DNA from: Maribacter litopenaei
GTDB taxonomy: Bacteria; Bacteroidota; Bacteroidia; Flavobacteriales; Flavobacteriaceae
DNA length: 64,000 bases
Reading direction: 5' to 3'
Assembly: GCF_025244665.1 (NCBI RefSeq)
Contig: NZ_CP104205.1
Location: 1,795,001 to 1,859,000, forward strand
Made by a program: the position numbers and the translations under genes. Below the pieces are notes generated by a model, which was not told the origin of the DNA, ran no database searches, and saw nothing but the letters and a program-made list of their open reading frames with translations. Shown in pieces: positions 50,763 through 60,280 of this stretch (its first letter is position 1; each line of letters opens with the position of its first letter).

Positions 50763-52743
50763 ATGGATTTTAAAGGTTTTCAGGTAGATGATGAATTGAA
50801 GTTAGCGCTATACCGATCCATGTTAAAACCTCGAATGATCGAGGAAAAAATGTTGATTTTATTGCGACAAGGTAAAATTTCCAAATGGTTTAGTGGAATT
50901 GGGCAGGAGGCCATTTCGGTGGGTGTTGCCACTGCATTGGAAACCGATGAGTATATTTTGCCTATGCACCGTAATTTGGGCGTATTTACGACCCGCAATA
51001 TTCCCTTACATAGACTTTTTTCGCAATGGCAGGGAAAAATGGGAGGTTTTACCAAAGGTAGGGACTCGAAGTTTTCATTTTGGTACCCAAGAATTCAAAA
51101 TAATAGGCATGATCTCCCATCTTGGATGCACAAATGGGGGTGGCAGATGGCATTGCTCTTGCTCACAAACTAAGAAAGGAACAAAAGGTTACTGCCGTAT
51201 TTACCGGTGAAGGAGCGACAAGTGAAGGGGATTTTCACGAGGCATTGAATGTTGCGGCCGTTTGGGATTTACCGGTAATCTTTTGCGTAGAAAACAATGG
51301 TTATGGTTTATCCACACCCACCAATGAACAGTATAAATGTGAGCATATTGCGGATAAGGGAATTGGTTATGGCATGGAATCCCATATAATTGATGGCAAT
51401 AATATCTTGGAGGTATTTACCAAGGTAAATGACATTTGTATCGATATAAGACAACATCCGCGACCCGTCTTGTTGGAATTTAAGACGTTTCGAATGCGTG
51501 GGCATGAAGAAGCCAGTGGAACCAAATATGTTCCGGAGGAATTGATGGAGGCTTGGGCCTCAAAAGATCCTCTCGGACAACTATGCCAAATACCTAAGAA
51601 CATCCGGAGTATTGAGTGACACTCTTGATGCATCGTACAAAGAAGAAATACTCCAGGAAATAGATGAGAATCTAAAACAGGCCTTCGAAGAGAGATCCAT
51701 TACTCCAAATTTAAGTAATGAATTAGGTGATGTGTATCAAAATTTTGATTATAAAGAGGTTAAACCTTTAATTCACAAGAGAAATATTCGCTTCGTCGAT
51801 GCCATTTCACAAGGTCTTAAATCCGCCATGGAGAAATATGACAACTTGGTCATTATGGGTCAGGATGTGGCCGACTACGGTGGAGTTTTTAAAATTACCG
51901 ATGGTTTCGTAGATGCATTTGGTAAGGAACGTGTTAGAAACACGCCTATTTGCGAATCGGCCATTGTATCCACCGCCATGGGGCTTTCCATAAATGGAAT
52001 GAAATCGGTCGTCGAGATGCAGTTCGCGGATTTTGCTAGTAGTGGCTTTAATCCAATTGTCAACTATTTGGCCAAAAGCCATTACCGATGGGGCGAAAAG
52101 GCAGATGTCGTCATTAGAATGCCTTGCGGGGGCGGGGTAGGTGCCGGTCCGTTCCATTCCCAAACCAATGAGGCCTGGTTTACGAAGACCCCTGGGCTTA
52201 AAGTGGTCTATCCTGCATTTCCTTCAGATGCAAAAGGGCTATTGGCTACGGCCATCGAAGACCCCAATCCGGTACTTTTCTTTGAACACAAAGCACTATA
52301 CCGTAGTATTTACGAAGATGTACCGGTGAACCATTACACGTTACCCTTTGGCCAGGCCAACCTATTGAAATCGGGTGGGGAGATTACTATAGTTACCTAT
52401 GGTGCCGGTGTGCACTGGGCTTTGGAGACTTTGGAAAAACATCCTCAAATCGGTGCAGACCTCCTGGATTTAAGAACTTTACAGCCTTTAGATACGGATG
52501 CTATTTACACTTCAGTCCGTAAAACAGGGAAGCTCCTTATTTTACAGGAGGATAGTCTCTTTGGAGGGGTGGCAAGTGATATATCGGCATTGGTAACTGA
52601 ACATTGTTTTCAATACCTAGATGATCCCTATAAAGCGTGTGGCAAGTTTAGATACCCCCATCCCATTTAATACATCCTTAGAAAAACAATACCTTCCCAA
52701 GTCCAGATTCGAACAGGGATTATTGGATTTGGTCGCGTTTTAG
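50763..52743 (+). CDS. Fused E1 alpha/beta of 2-oxoacid (branched-chain) dehydrogenase, several frameshifts
   Basis: About 660 residues. Alpha half: KWFSGIGQEAISVGVATALE, TPP motif GEGATSEGDFHEALNV with ENNGYGLS. Beta half from about residue 330: GQDVADYGGVF, ESAIVSTAMGLSINGMKSV and GAGPFHSQTNEAWF. Decarboxylates 2-oxo acids, most likely branched-chain, feeding acyl-CoA and iso-fatty acid synthesis. Lesions near 51070 and 51128, at 51572-51576 (CTCGG for CCGG, giving DPPDNYAKYLRTSG) and near 52633 (extra C). The true C-terminus reads VASLDTPIPFNTSLEKQYL and ends at 52743. Fusion of both subunits is usual in Bacteroidetes. Confidence 0.88.
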
Positions 52744-52889
52744 TATTTCCGTTAACAAAAAACGGTATCGAGCGAATGACTTTTATTTCTTTGGCTAACC
52801 TTTGTCATAGATGAATTGATATTATCCAATAATACATCCAAGAGTATACTTGGCATCGTATATAGGATAATCTAAAAACAATGATATTT

Positions 52890-53371
52890 ATGAAAAAAGT
52901 AATAGTTCTTATGGGGGTAGTGGCAATGATGCTTTCCTCTTGTTCCATTTCCAAGGATGCCGAAGCAAACGAAACCTGCTTAGTGGAACTTGGGCGTTAA
53001 ACGATGTCTCTTTTGAAAACAATACAGGTAATTTTAAGGCCGTGTTGTTCAACGATGTGGAGGATATCTGCCTTGAAGGCAGCGAATGGTTCTTTAGGGA
53101 CAATAATAGTACAGGAAGATATACCATCGCACCATCCACTTTATGTAATGGCGGGGACAGGTATATTAGATGGTCTGTAGTGGAAAGAGCGGAAAACTAC
53201 ACTAGCCAGTTACAATTCAAGTTTATAGATGAGAGAAACAAAGATATCTCCGGTGGTCTTGGGTATCGCCTTAACATTGAAACCTTGACAGAGAATATGA
53301 TGGTTCTAAAATCAAATGTTCAGGTCGATGGACAACCTGTTACCGTAGTCTATAATTTTACTAAAAAATAA
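52890..53371 (+). CDS. Lipocalin-like lipoprotein, one frameshift
   Basis: About 160 residues. Signal MKKVIVLMGVVAMMLSSCS with lipobox. The mature part, LLSGTWALNDVSFENNTGNF, SEWFFRDNNSTGRYTI and RYIRWSVVERAENYTSQLQF, fits small lipocalin-type barrels of Bacteroidetes. The ligand is unknown. The frame is lost at 52960-52962 (GCCGGAAGC seen as GCCGAAGC). Repair gives SKDAGSKRNLLSGTW. It is followed 26 nt later by the OmpA-type gene; both end at the terminator at 54116. Confidence 0.78.
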
Positions 53372-53397
53372 ACCCCAATCATAAAAAATAGAGAAAG

Positions 53398-54093
53398 ATG
53401 AAATCAAGAATAATAAAAAATACAAGTTACGTGTTGGCCCTGGCCATGGTTATGAGCTGTAGCACCGTTAAAAATGCCAATAAAACACAAAAAGGCGCTG
53501 TTATAGGTGCCGCTGGTGGTGCCGTTATTGGCGGTGTTATCGGAAATAATGTAGGGGATGGGAACAATACGGCCCTAGGAGCTATTTTAGGTGCGGCCAT
53601 TGGTGGCGCTGCCGGCGGTTACATCGGTAATAGAATGGATAGACAGGCAGAGCGAATTGAAGAAGAAATACCTGGAGCAGAAGTTAAAAGGGTAGGAGAA
53701 GGTATTAATGTTACCTTCAATGAGGATGCCGGTGTCTATTTTGACACTAATAAATCCGATGTAAAAGGGACCTCGGCGACCACTTTGGATAAATTGGCAG
53801 GTATCTTTAAGGAATATCCGAAATCCAATATTTTAGTAGAAGGCCATACTGATAGTGCAGGTCCTGACGAATATAACATGAACCTTTCCAAACAAAGGGC
53901 TACTTCTGTGACCAATTATTTGGTGACTAAAGGAATTGACCCTTCCAGGTTTACCACCAAATGGTATGGTGAGAACCAACCTGTAGGAGATAATAGCACC
54001 GTAGAAGGAAAAGCTAAAAACCGTAGGGTGGAATTGGCCATTATCGCAAGCGAAGAACTTAAGGAAGAAGCCGTACGGCAGACAAAAGGATAA
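53398..54093 (+). CDS. OmpA-family lipoprotein with glycine zipper
   Basis: Intact, 231 residues. Lipobox MVMSCSTV, then a glycine-zipper segment (GAVIGAAGGAVIGGVIG and GAILGAAIGGAAGGYIG), then a peptidoglycan-binding OmpA domain: FDTNKSDVK, ILVEGHTDSAGPDEYN, LSKQRATSVTNYL and the closing KAKNRRVELAI. Anchors the outer membrane to peptidoglycan. Resembles YiaD-type proteins. Confidence 0.92.
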   Translation: MKSRIIKNTSYVLALAMVMSCSTVKNANKTQKGAVIGAAGGAVIGGVIGNNVGDGNNTALGAILGAAIGGAAGGYIGNRMDRQAERIEEEIPGAEVKRVGEGINVTFNEDAGVYFDTNKSDVKGTSATTLDKLAGIFKEYPKSNILVEGHTDSAGPDEYNMNLSKQRATSVTNYLVTKGIDPSRFTTKWYGENQPVGDNSTVEGKAKNRRVELAIIASEELKEEAVRQTKG

Positions 54094-54115
54094 TACTTTT
54101 GAAGACCATAAAATT

Positions 54116-54146
54116 AAATCCCTGCCAAGTGCAGGGATTTTTTTTG
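54116..54146 (+). terminator. Rho-independent terminator after OmpA-type gene
   Basis: Perfect stem AAATCCCTGC / GCAGGGATTT with loop CAAGT and following T run. It separates the envelope genes from the polyketide operon. Confidence 0.85.
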
Positions 54147-54165
54147 CTTTGCGTATTTTCAGGAA

Positions 54166-55290
54166 GTGAACGAACATCAAATTATAATCGTGGGAGGTGG
54201 CTTGGCGGGTTTAACTGCCGCTATTGCCCTTTCTAGGTATGAATATGATATTGCCGTTTTTGAAAGTACCCCATATCCACACCATAAAGTTTGCGGCGAG
54301 TACCTTTCCAATGAAATTCTAACATACCTGAATTTTTTAGAAATTGACCTATTGGCCGTGGGGGGCAAAACTATTTCTAGATTTGAAATTAGCAGTAGTA
54401 AGGGAATAAAGGCAGAATGTCCATTACCCATGGGAGGTGTGGGAATTAGTAGGTATGCGTTGGACTACCAATTGTATCAAACCGCACAACGCAAGAATGT
54501 TACTTTTTACTTTGAGAAAGTTTTGAATATTGGATTTGATGGACATATGTTCACTGTAGCAAGCAGGGAAAGGAAGGTAACCGCACCCATTGCAATAGGG
54601 GCCTATGGAAAACGATCAGGACTGGACAAAACCTTGGACCGTGCCTTTATACAAAATAAAAATAATTGGTTAGCCATAAAATCACACTATAAAAATTCCA
54701 ATTTTCCGGATGATTTAGTGGCGCTCCATAATTTCAAAGGAGGGTATGGAGGACTGTCCAAAACCGAAACTGGTCATGTGAACTTTTGCTATTTAGTGAA
54801 CTACCCAATTTTTAAAACATGTGATGGAATAGAGGATTTCAATGAAAAGGTGGTTTCAAAAAATTCATATTTAAAGCAATTCCTAAAAGCGGCCAAACCT
54901 GTCTTTGAAACTCCATTGAGTATTGGTCAGATTTCATTTGAAGAAAAGGAGCCGGTGGTAAACCATGTGTTGATGTGTGGTGATACGGCTGGGTTGATTC
55001 ATCCGTTATGCGGTAACGGTATGGCCATGGCCATTCATGCCGGTAAACTGGTTTCTGAAAGTGTACATGGGTTTTTTGACAAGTCAAGTATGGGTCGTCA
55101 AAATATGGAGGAGGCCTATCGAAGTGCTTGGAACCGTCATTTTAAAAACAGGCTTCGGTACGGACGTTATTTTCAGGAAATATTGTTAAATGAAACACTA
55201 TTGCATTGGGGTATTTCAACTTTGGGGCAATCCAAATCCTTACTAACCAATTTGATTGCCAAAACCCACGGAAAAATGGTCTTACCATGA
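54166..55290 (+). CDS. FAD-dependent oxidoreductase of the geranylgeranyl-reductase/hydroxylase type
   Basis: Intact, 374 residues, GTG start. The N-terminal FAD dinucleotide motif is IIIVGGGLAGLTAAIALS. The second FAD motif is MCGDTAGLIHPLCGNGMAMA near residue 275. Member of the flavoprotein monooxygenase / geranylgeranyl reductase superfamily. First gene of the type III PKS operon, where a flavoprotein could hydroxylate or oxidise the aromatic product, as SrsC does in the Streptomyces phenolic-lipid operon (inference by analogy). Stop overlaps the methyltransferase start (ATGA). Confidence 0.85.
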   Translation: MNEHQIIIVGGGLAGLTAAIALSRYEYDIAVFESTPYPHHKVCGEYLSNEILTYLNFLEIDLLAVGGKTISRFEISSSKGIKAECPLPMGGVGISRYALDYQLYQTAQRKNVTFYFEKVLNIGFDGHMFTVASRERKVTAPIAIGAYGKRSGLDKTLDRAFIQNKNNWLAIKSHYKNSNFPDDLVALHNFKGGYGGLSKTETGHVNFCYLVNYPIFKTCDGIEDFNEKVVSKNSYLKQFLKAAKPVFETPLSIGQISFEEKEPVVNHVLMCGDTAGLIHPLCGNGMAMAIHAGKLVSESVHGFFDKSSMGRQNMEEAYRSAWNRHFKNRLRYGRYFQEILLNETLLHWGISTLGQSKSLLTNLIAKTHGKMVLP

Positions 55291-55985
55291 TAGATTGTAC
55301 CACCGTAAGTACCCAAAAAGAGCTTATGGATACCTTTCAGGGCACCACCAAGGACCTGGAAGCACTTTTAGCCGATATTAATCGGGTCAACAGGCTGTTA
55401 GGGGGAATCCATATTACATCAGAAGCCATATTTAGGCTGATTCAAGAAAACCATAAAGAATCGTATACGATTTTGGATGTGGGTTGTTCGGATGGGGATA
55501 TGCTCAGAAAGCTCGCTTTGAGGGCCAAAAAGAAGAATGTACATGTAAACTTCATTGGACTTGACCTCAATGAACAGGCATTGGAAATTGCCGGACAAAA
55601 ATCCAAGACTTTTCCCGAAATCACCTATCTAAATCAAGATGTTTTTACCTTGGAATCGATGGAGGTAGATATTGTCATAACGACATTGACCTTACATCAT
55701 TTTAATGATACAGAAATCCCTATTTTTTTGGAAAGGTTTACTAAAATGGCGCATTTAGGGGTTATTATTAATGATTTACATAGAAGTCCGTGGGCCTATT
55801 ACCTTTTTAAGGCATTTAGTGTTATTTTTATTAAAACGTCCACAGCAAAACATGATGGACTAGTATCTATTTTAAGAGGATTTAAAAAGAAAGAATTGCA
55901 AATATTTTCCGACCTATTGCCTAAGAAACAAAATGAGATAACTTGGAGATGGGCCTTTAGGTATAGTTGGATTATAAAGAATTAG
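55287..55985 (+). CDS. Class I SAM-dependent methyltransferase
   Basis: Intact, 232 residues. SAM motif I is YTILDVGCSDGDMLRKLA, motif II FIGLDLNEQALEIA, and the post-II region is IVITTLTLHHFND. Probably an O- or C-methyltransferase acting on the operon product. Starts at 55287 overlapping the flavoprotein stop, and ends 11 nt before the PKS ATG. Confidence 0.87.
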   Translation: MIDCTTVSTQKELMDTFQGTTKDLEALLADINRVNRLLGGIHITSEAIFRLIQENHKESYTILDVGCSDGDMLRKLALRAKKKNVHVNFIGLDLNEQALEIAGQKSKTFPEITYLNQDVFTLESMEVDIVITTLTLHHFNDTEIPIFLERFTKMAHLGVIINDLHRSPWAYYLFKAFSVIFIKTSTAKHDGLVSILRGFKKKELQIFSDLLPKKQNEITWRWAFRYSWIIKN

Positions 55986-55996
55986 AAAAAGCCTAC

Positions 55997-57052
55997 ATGA
56001 ATACAACCAAAATAGTGACCGTATCCAAGGCCTTACCCCCATATTCCAGCGAGACCAAGGAAATCATTCCATTTGTTAACGATTGGCTGCAAGAACAGGA
56101 TGATCGTTTCAAGCGCAAAGTGGTAAAGATATTTGAAGGTGCGGCAGTGGATAGACGCTATGGGATAATGCCGGTTAAGGACGTATTTACTTCCACTTCC
56201 TTTGAGGAAAAGAACAGGATATATGTGGAAGCGTCCAAAAAATTAGGCCAGCAAGCACTTACAAAGGCATTGGCCACTGCAGATTGGTCTGCGGACTCCT
56301 TGGATTACATTATCACCGTAAGCTGTACGGGCATTATGATACCCTCATTGGATGCCTATTTGATCAATGCATTGGGCTTAGGGCAAGATGTGATCCGCTT
56401 GCCCATAACGGAAATGGGCTGTGCTGCTGGCGTTTCAGGATTGATATATGCCCATAATTTTTTAAGATCCAATCCCAATAAACGAATTGCCTTGGTCGCC
56501 GTAGAAAGTCCTACGGCCACTTTTCAACTGAATGATTATTCCATGGCCAATATGGTAAGTGCGGCTATTTTTGGTGACGGGGCTGCCTGTGTATTACTAT
56601 CCTCCGAGGAAATGGCGCAAGGGCCGTCCATCATAGGGGAGGAAATGTATCATTTTAGGGATACCACACATCTGATGGGTTTTGACTTGGTCAATAGTGG
56701 GCTTCAAATGGTATTGGATCCCACAGTACCCGAGACAATAGCCCATTACTTTCCGGATATTGTACATCCTTTCTTGGCAAAGTACGGTAGTAGCATTGAA
56801 AAAGTGAATCACCTTATTTTTCATCCGGGGGGACGGAAAATCGTCCGGACCGTGGAAGGTCTTTTTGGTTCTTTGGGCAAAAACATAGACGACACCCGGG
56901 AAGTATTACGGTTATTCGGTAATATGAGTAGTGTCACGGTTCTTTATGTGTTACAACGATTTCTAGAACGTGAACTTCCCTCAGGTGAACAGGGTATGGT
57001 CTTGAGTTTTGGTCCTGGATTTTCGGCACAAAGAGTATTATTGGAGTGGTAA
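55997..57052 (+). CDS. Type III polyketide synthase
   Basis: Intact, 351 residues, homodimeric chalcone-synthase fold. Catalytic Cys in TEMGCAAGVSGLIYAHN, His in NHLIFHPGGRKI and Asn in RLFGNMSSVTVLYVL form the triad. Extends an acyl starter with malonyl-CoA and cyclises to resorcinol- or pyrone-type rings. Operon neighbours for fatty acyl chain building suggest a long-chain starter on ACP. The ring type and chain length are not predictable by eye. Confidence 0.93.
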   Translation: MNTTKIVTVSKALPPYSSETKEIIPFVNDWLQEQDDRFKRKVVKIFEGAAVDRRYGIMPVKDVFTSTSFEEKNRIYVEASKKLGQQALTKALATADWSADSLDYIITVSCTGIMIPSLDAYLINALGLGQDVIRLPITEMGCAAGVSGLIYAHNFLRSNPNKRIALVAVESPTATFQLNDYSMANMVSAAIFGDGAACVLLSSEEMAQGPSIIGEEMYHFRDTTHLMGFDLVNSGLQMVLDPTVPETIAHYFPDIVHPFLAKYGSSIEKVNHLIFHPGGRKIVRTVEGLFGSLGKNIDDTREVLRLFGNMSSVTVLYVLQRFLERELPSGEQGMVLSFGPGFSAQRVLLEW

Positions 57053-57068
57053 TTTATAAATAAGCAAC

Positions 57069-57848
57069 ATGAGCAGGGATTGGGCGATTATTTTGGGAGG
57101 CAGCAATGGTTTGGGCCTGGCTACGGCCAAGAAATTGGCAGCAAACCAATTCAACATCATAATCGTACACAGGGATAGAAGAACCCAAATGCAGTCCATC
57201 GAAGCGGAATTCAAGGAAATATTGGCACAAGGTGTTCATTTCAAGCCCTTTAACAAGGATGCCATTAACAGTGAGAAACGTCTAGAATTATTGACGGATA
57301 TAGAAGAACTCCTTCCGGAGGGACATAAAATAAAGGTACTGATCCATAGCATTGCTAAGGGAAACCTTAAACCTATGTATGCTGACGGGGCATCGACACT
57401 ATCGCATGAGGACATCAACATTACCTTTGAAGCCATGGCCTTAAGCCTGTATGACTGGACCAAGGAATTGGTGGAACGGGAGCTTTTATCGAAGGATTCG
57501 CGAATAATCGCATTTACAAGCGAGGGTAATAGCAAAGTCATGCCTGGATATGGGGCAGTTTCCGTAGCCAAAGTGGCCTTGGAAGCACTTACCCGAAATA
57601 TTGCCCTTGAATTCGCGCCTATAGGCATAAAGGCAAACTGCGTACAGGCCGGAATCACGGAGACCAAATCATTAGCTATGATTCCCGGGTATGAGAAGTT
57701 GATGCAAAATGCCTTGAAACGAAATCCCCAAGGTAGATTGACCACTCCGGAAGATGTAGCAAATGCGGTGTACTTATTGACCACGGAGGAGGCAAAATGG
57801 ATAACGGGAACCGTACTAAAGGTAGATGGAGGGGAAAGTTTAAGATAG
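57069..57848 (+). CDS. SDR oxidoreductase, probable enoyl-ACP reductase type
   Basis: Intact, 259 residues. Rossmann motif ILGGSNGLGLATAKKLA. The active-site Tyr and Lys lie in PGYGAVSVAKVALEAL with six residues between them (Tyr-x6-Lys), the spacing of FabI/FabL enoyl reductases and not the Tyr-x3-Lys of ketoreductases. HSIAKGNLKPM resembles the FabI HSIG region. Would reduce the double bond made by the dehydratase encoded next. 3 nt before the FabZ-like gene. Confidence 0.83.
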   Translation: MSRDWAIILGGSNGLGLATAKKLAANQFNIIIVHRDRRTQMQSIEAEFKEILAQGVHFKPFNKDAINSEKRLELLTDIEELLPEGHKIKVLIHSIAKGNLKPMYADGASTLSHEDINITFEAMALSLYDWTKELVERELLSKDSRIIAFTSEGNSKVMPGYGAVSVAKVALEALTRNIALEFAPIGIKANCVQAGITETKSLAMIPGYEKLMQNALKRNPQGRLTTPEDVANAVYLLTTEEAKWITGTVLKVDGGESLR

Positions 57849-57851
57849 GAT

Positions 57852-58302
57852 ATGACGTATAAAGACATCATATCACTGCTACCCTACGAGAAGCCCTTTT
57901 TGTTCGTGGATGATCTTTTTGAAGTTACGGAGGAAGGAGCTAAAGGAACATTTTGCTTTCACAAGGAACTCGATTTTTATAGGGGGCATTTTAAGGACAG
58001 GCCAGTGACACCCGGGGTATTGCTGACGGAGTGCTGTGCGCAAATCGGTCTCGGTCTGTTTGGGTATTTTTTTGATGAATGAACAGAACTTGGATTCACA
58101 AAATATACTAATTGGTATGAGTAGTTCGGAAATGGAATTTTTACAACCTGTTTTTCCTGGTGAAACAGTCACTGTAGTTTCCAAAAAAATATACTATCGG
58201 TTTCATAAATTAAAGTGCGAGGTAAAAATGTACAACGAAGAGATGGAATTGGTCTGTAAAGGCGTCCTATCCGGTATGCTAAAGGTTGCCGATAATGGGT
58301 AG
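57852..58302 (+). CDS. FabZ-like 3-hydroxyacyl-ACP dehydratase (hot-dog fold), one frameshift
   Basis: About 150 residues. LPYEKPFLFVDDLFEV opens the family. FYRGHFKDRPVTPGVLLTE contains the catalytic His and the PG-VLLTE helix. SSSEMEFLQPVFPGETVTV is the second half. The frame is lost in the T run near 58066, where one extra T seems present; repair gives GYFLMNEQNLDSQNI. Its stop overlaps the ketosynthase start by 8 nt. Confidence 0.87.
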
Positions 58303-59570
58303 GCGTGTCGTCATTACCGGCATGGGTGTGTGTGCCCCAAATGGAGTGGGCCTTTCCGAATTTAGCAAAGCCCTATATCAGGGTAAATCAGGAATCCGCT
58401 TTCAATCCAGGCTAAAGGCCTTGGAGTTTGGCTGTCAAATTGCAGGCGAACCGCTTATAAAGGACAATCTATTGGAACAGTATTTTACCCCCTTGCAATT
58501 GCGCGGTCTAAATGCCTCAGGGTTGGTATATGGTGTCATCGCAGGAAAGGATGCTTGGGACGATGCCGGTTTAAAGCCCAATATAGGGAAGAGTCCCAAT
58601 TGGGACCATGGAATCATCTTTGGTACGGGAATGTCCGGTGCGGACAAGTTTCGGGAGGCCATTTATAAAGTGGACAATAAGGAGGTACGACGTCTAGGTA
58701 GTACAACGGTCGTACAGACCATGACCAGTGGTATCAGTGCTTATCTAGGCGGTATGTTAGGTTGTGGAAATCAGGTGACTTCCAACTCATCAGCCTGTAC
58801 CACAGGTACAGAAAGTGTTCTTATGGCCTATGATCGTATTGCCTCCGGAAAGGCGGAGGTTCTGCTAACAGGCAGTTGTAGTGATAGTGATCCCTATATT
58901 TGGGGAGGATTCGACGCCATGCGTATCCTGCCGAGGGATTATAATGATGATCCCGGGGCCGCCAGCAGACCCATGAGTGCTTCGGCCCAAGGATTTGTTC
59001 CTGGCAGTGGGGCAGGGGCCCTGGTATTGGAGTCCTTGGAAAGTGCCAAAAAGCGAGGAGCAAAAATATATGCGGAAGTACTGGGAGGGGAAATTAATAG
59101 TGGGGGCCAGGTAGGCGAAGGATCCATGACCGCTCCCAACAGTGAAGCGGTGCAGCGTTGTATACAAAGGGCTGTTCAAAATGCAGGTATACAGCCCAAA
59201 GATATCGATGCTATCAATGGACATTTAACGGCGACCACCAAAGATGCCCTTGAGATTTCCAACTGGAGTAAGGCCCTAGGGTTGCAAGGGGAACGGTTTC
59301 CGTATATCAATTCATTTAAAGGTATGATAGGCCATTGTATAGCGGCGGCCGGCAGTATTGAATGTGTGGGAAGCATTTTGCAATTGGAGGAAGGGGTCAT
59401 TTATGGGAACATTAATTGCGATGACCTTCATCCGAGAGATTACCAAAATTATATCCACTCATAGGATTCCACAAAAAACGATTCCATACCGTCCTAAAAT
59501 TATCGCAAAGGCAAGTTTTGGTTTTGGAGATGTGAATGCGTGTGTTATTTTTAGTTCCTTTACTACGTAG
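58295..59570 (+). CDS. Beta-ketoacyl-ACP synthase (FabF-like), one frameshift
   Basis: About 425 residues. Catalytic Cys in SNSSACTTGTESVL near residue 170, His in INGHLTATTKDALE and His in KGMIGHCIAAAGSIE. Condenses malonyl-ACP with an acyl chain. Within this operon it should build the starter for the type III PKS. The frame is broken at 59432-59436 (CCGAG for CCGG); repair gives CDDLHPEITKIISTHRIP and the C-terminus ASFGFGDVNACVIF, which is the family end. Start ATG 58295. Confidence 0.92.
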
Positions 59571-59585
59571 AACAACTATTCATAC

Positions 59586-59838
59586 ATGCAAGAAACGGAA
59601 AAATACCAAAAATTAAAGGACATCATTCAAATCTATCTACCGGAGGATGTTTCCGTAAACGATATTCAACCTTCCAGTAATTTTGTCACCGAGTTGAACA
59701 TCAATTCGGCCAATCTAGTGGACATTATTTTGGATGTAGAGGATACTTTTGATATCCGTCTCGGAAAATGAGGATATGAACCAGATGCAGACCGTGCAGG
59801 ACGCCCTTGGGATTATCGATAGTAAACTAACAAAATAA
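59586..59838 (+). CDS. Acyl carrier protein of the polyketide operon, one frameshift
   Basis: About 84 residues. The carrier Ser lies in ELNINSANLVDIILDVED, with Asn-Ser-Ala in place of the usual Asp-Ser-Leu, so the attachment loop is divergent but the Ser is present. The frame is broken at 59760-59764 (CTCGG for CCGG); repair gives FDIRPENEDMNQMQTVQDAL. A dedicated ACP next to the ketosynthase suggests the chain stays on this carrier. 1 nt before the membrane protein gene. Confidence 0.87.
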
Positions 59839-59839
59839 T

Positions 59840-60280
59840 ATGGATAGGTTTCTCCAATATGCCAAGATAAAATTGAACGTAGATAGAAGACTGATTCTTA
59901 TATACTGTTTGGTATACTTTGTTTGGGGAATAGCTATGAATTGGTTTGGAACGGTAATGGAAATTGCTAGGTTCACCTACTGGTGGCAGGTCATTACCAC
60001 TTATATCTTATATATGGTTCCCATTTCGCTCTTACTTCGAAATAGACCTTTTCATGAACAATATGCCTATGGACTTATTGCCATGGGTTTTTTGGAATTC
60101 GGTGGATATGCAATGCAAACCTCCTATGCATACCCCAATAATCTTTTGGACTCTTTTTTCGGAGGGCGAACATTTGCATTGGGCATGGCCCTGTTCTTCG
60201 CCCTTTATTTTCCGGCTGGCAACTGGTTGGTAGGCAAAATTTACCAAGGAATATTCAAAAAGTCCCCTGAATGCCATTAA
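59840..60280 (+). CDS. Small membrane protein of the polyketide operon
   Basis: Intact, 146 residues with four hydrophobic segments (LIYCLVYFVWGIAMNWFG, ITTYILYMVPISLLL, GLIAMGFLEFGGYAM and FALGMALFFALYFPAG). No family recognised. Last gene of the operon, converging on terC with overlapping stop codons. A role in placing or moving the lipid product is a guess from position only. Confidence 0.7.
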   Translation: MDRFLQYAKIKLNVDRRLILIYCLVYFVWGIAMNWFGTVMEIARFTYWWQVITTYILYMVPISLLLRNRPFHEQYAYGLIAMGFLEFGGYAMQTSYAYPNNLLDSFFGGRTFALGMALFFALYFPAGNWLVGKIYQGIFKKSPECH

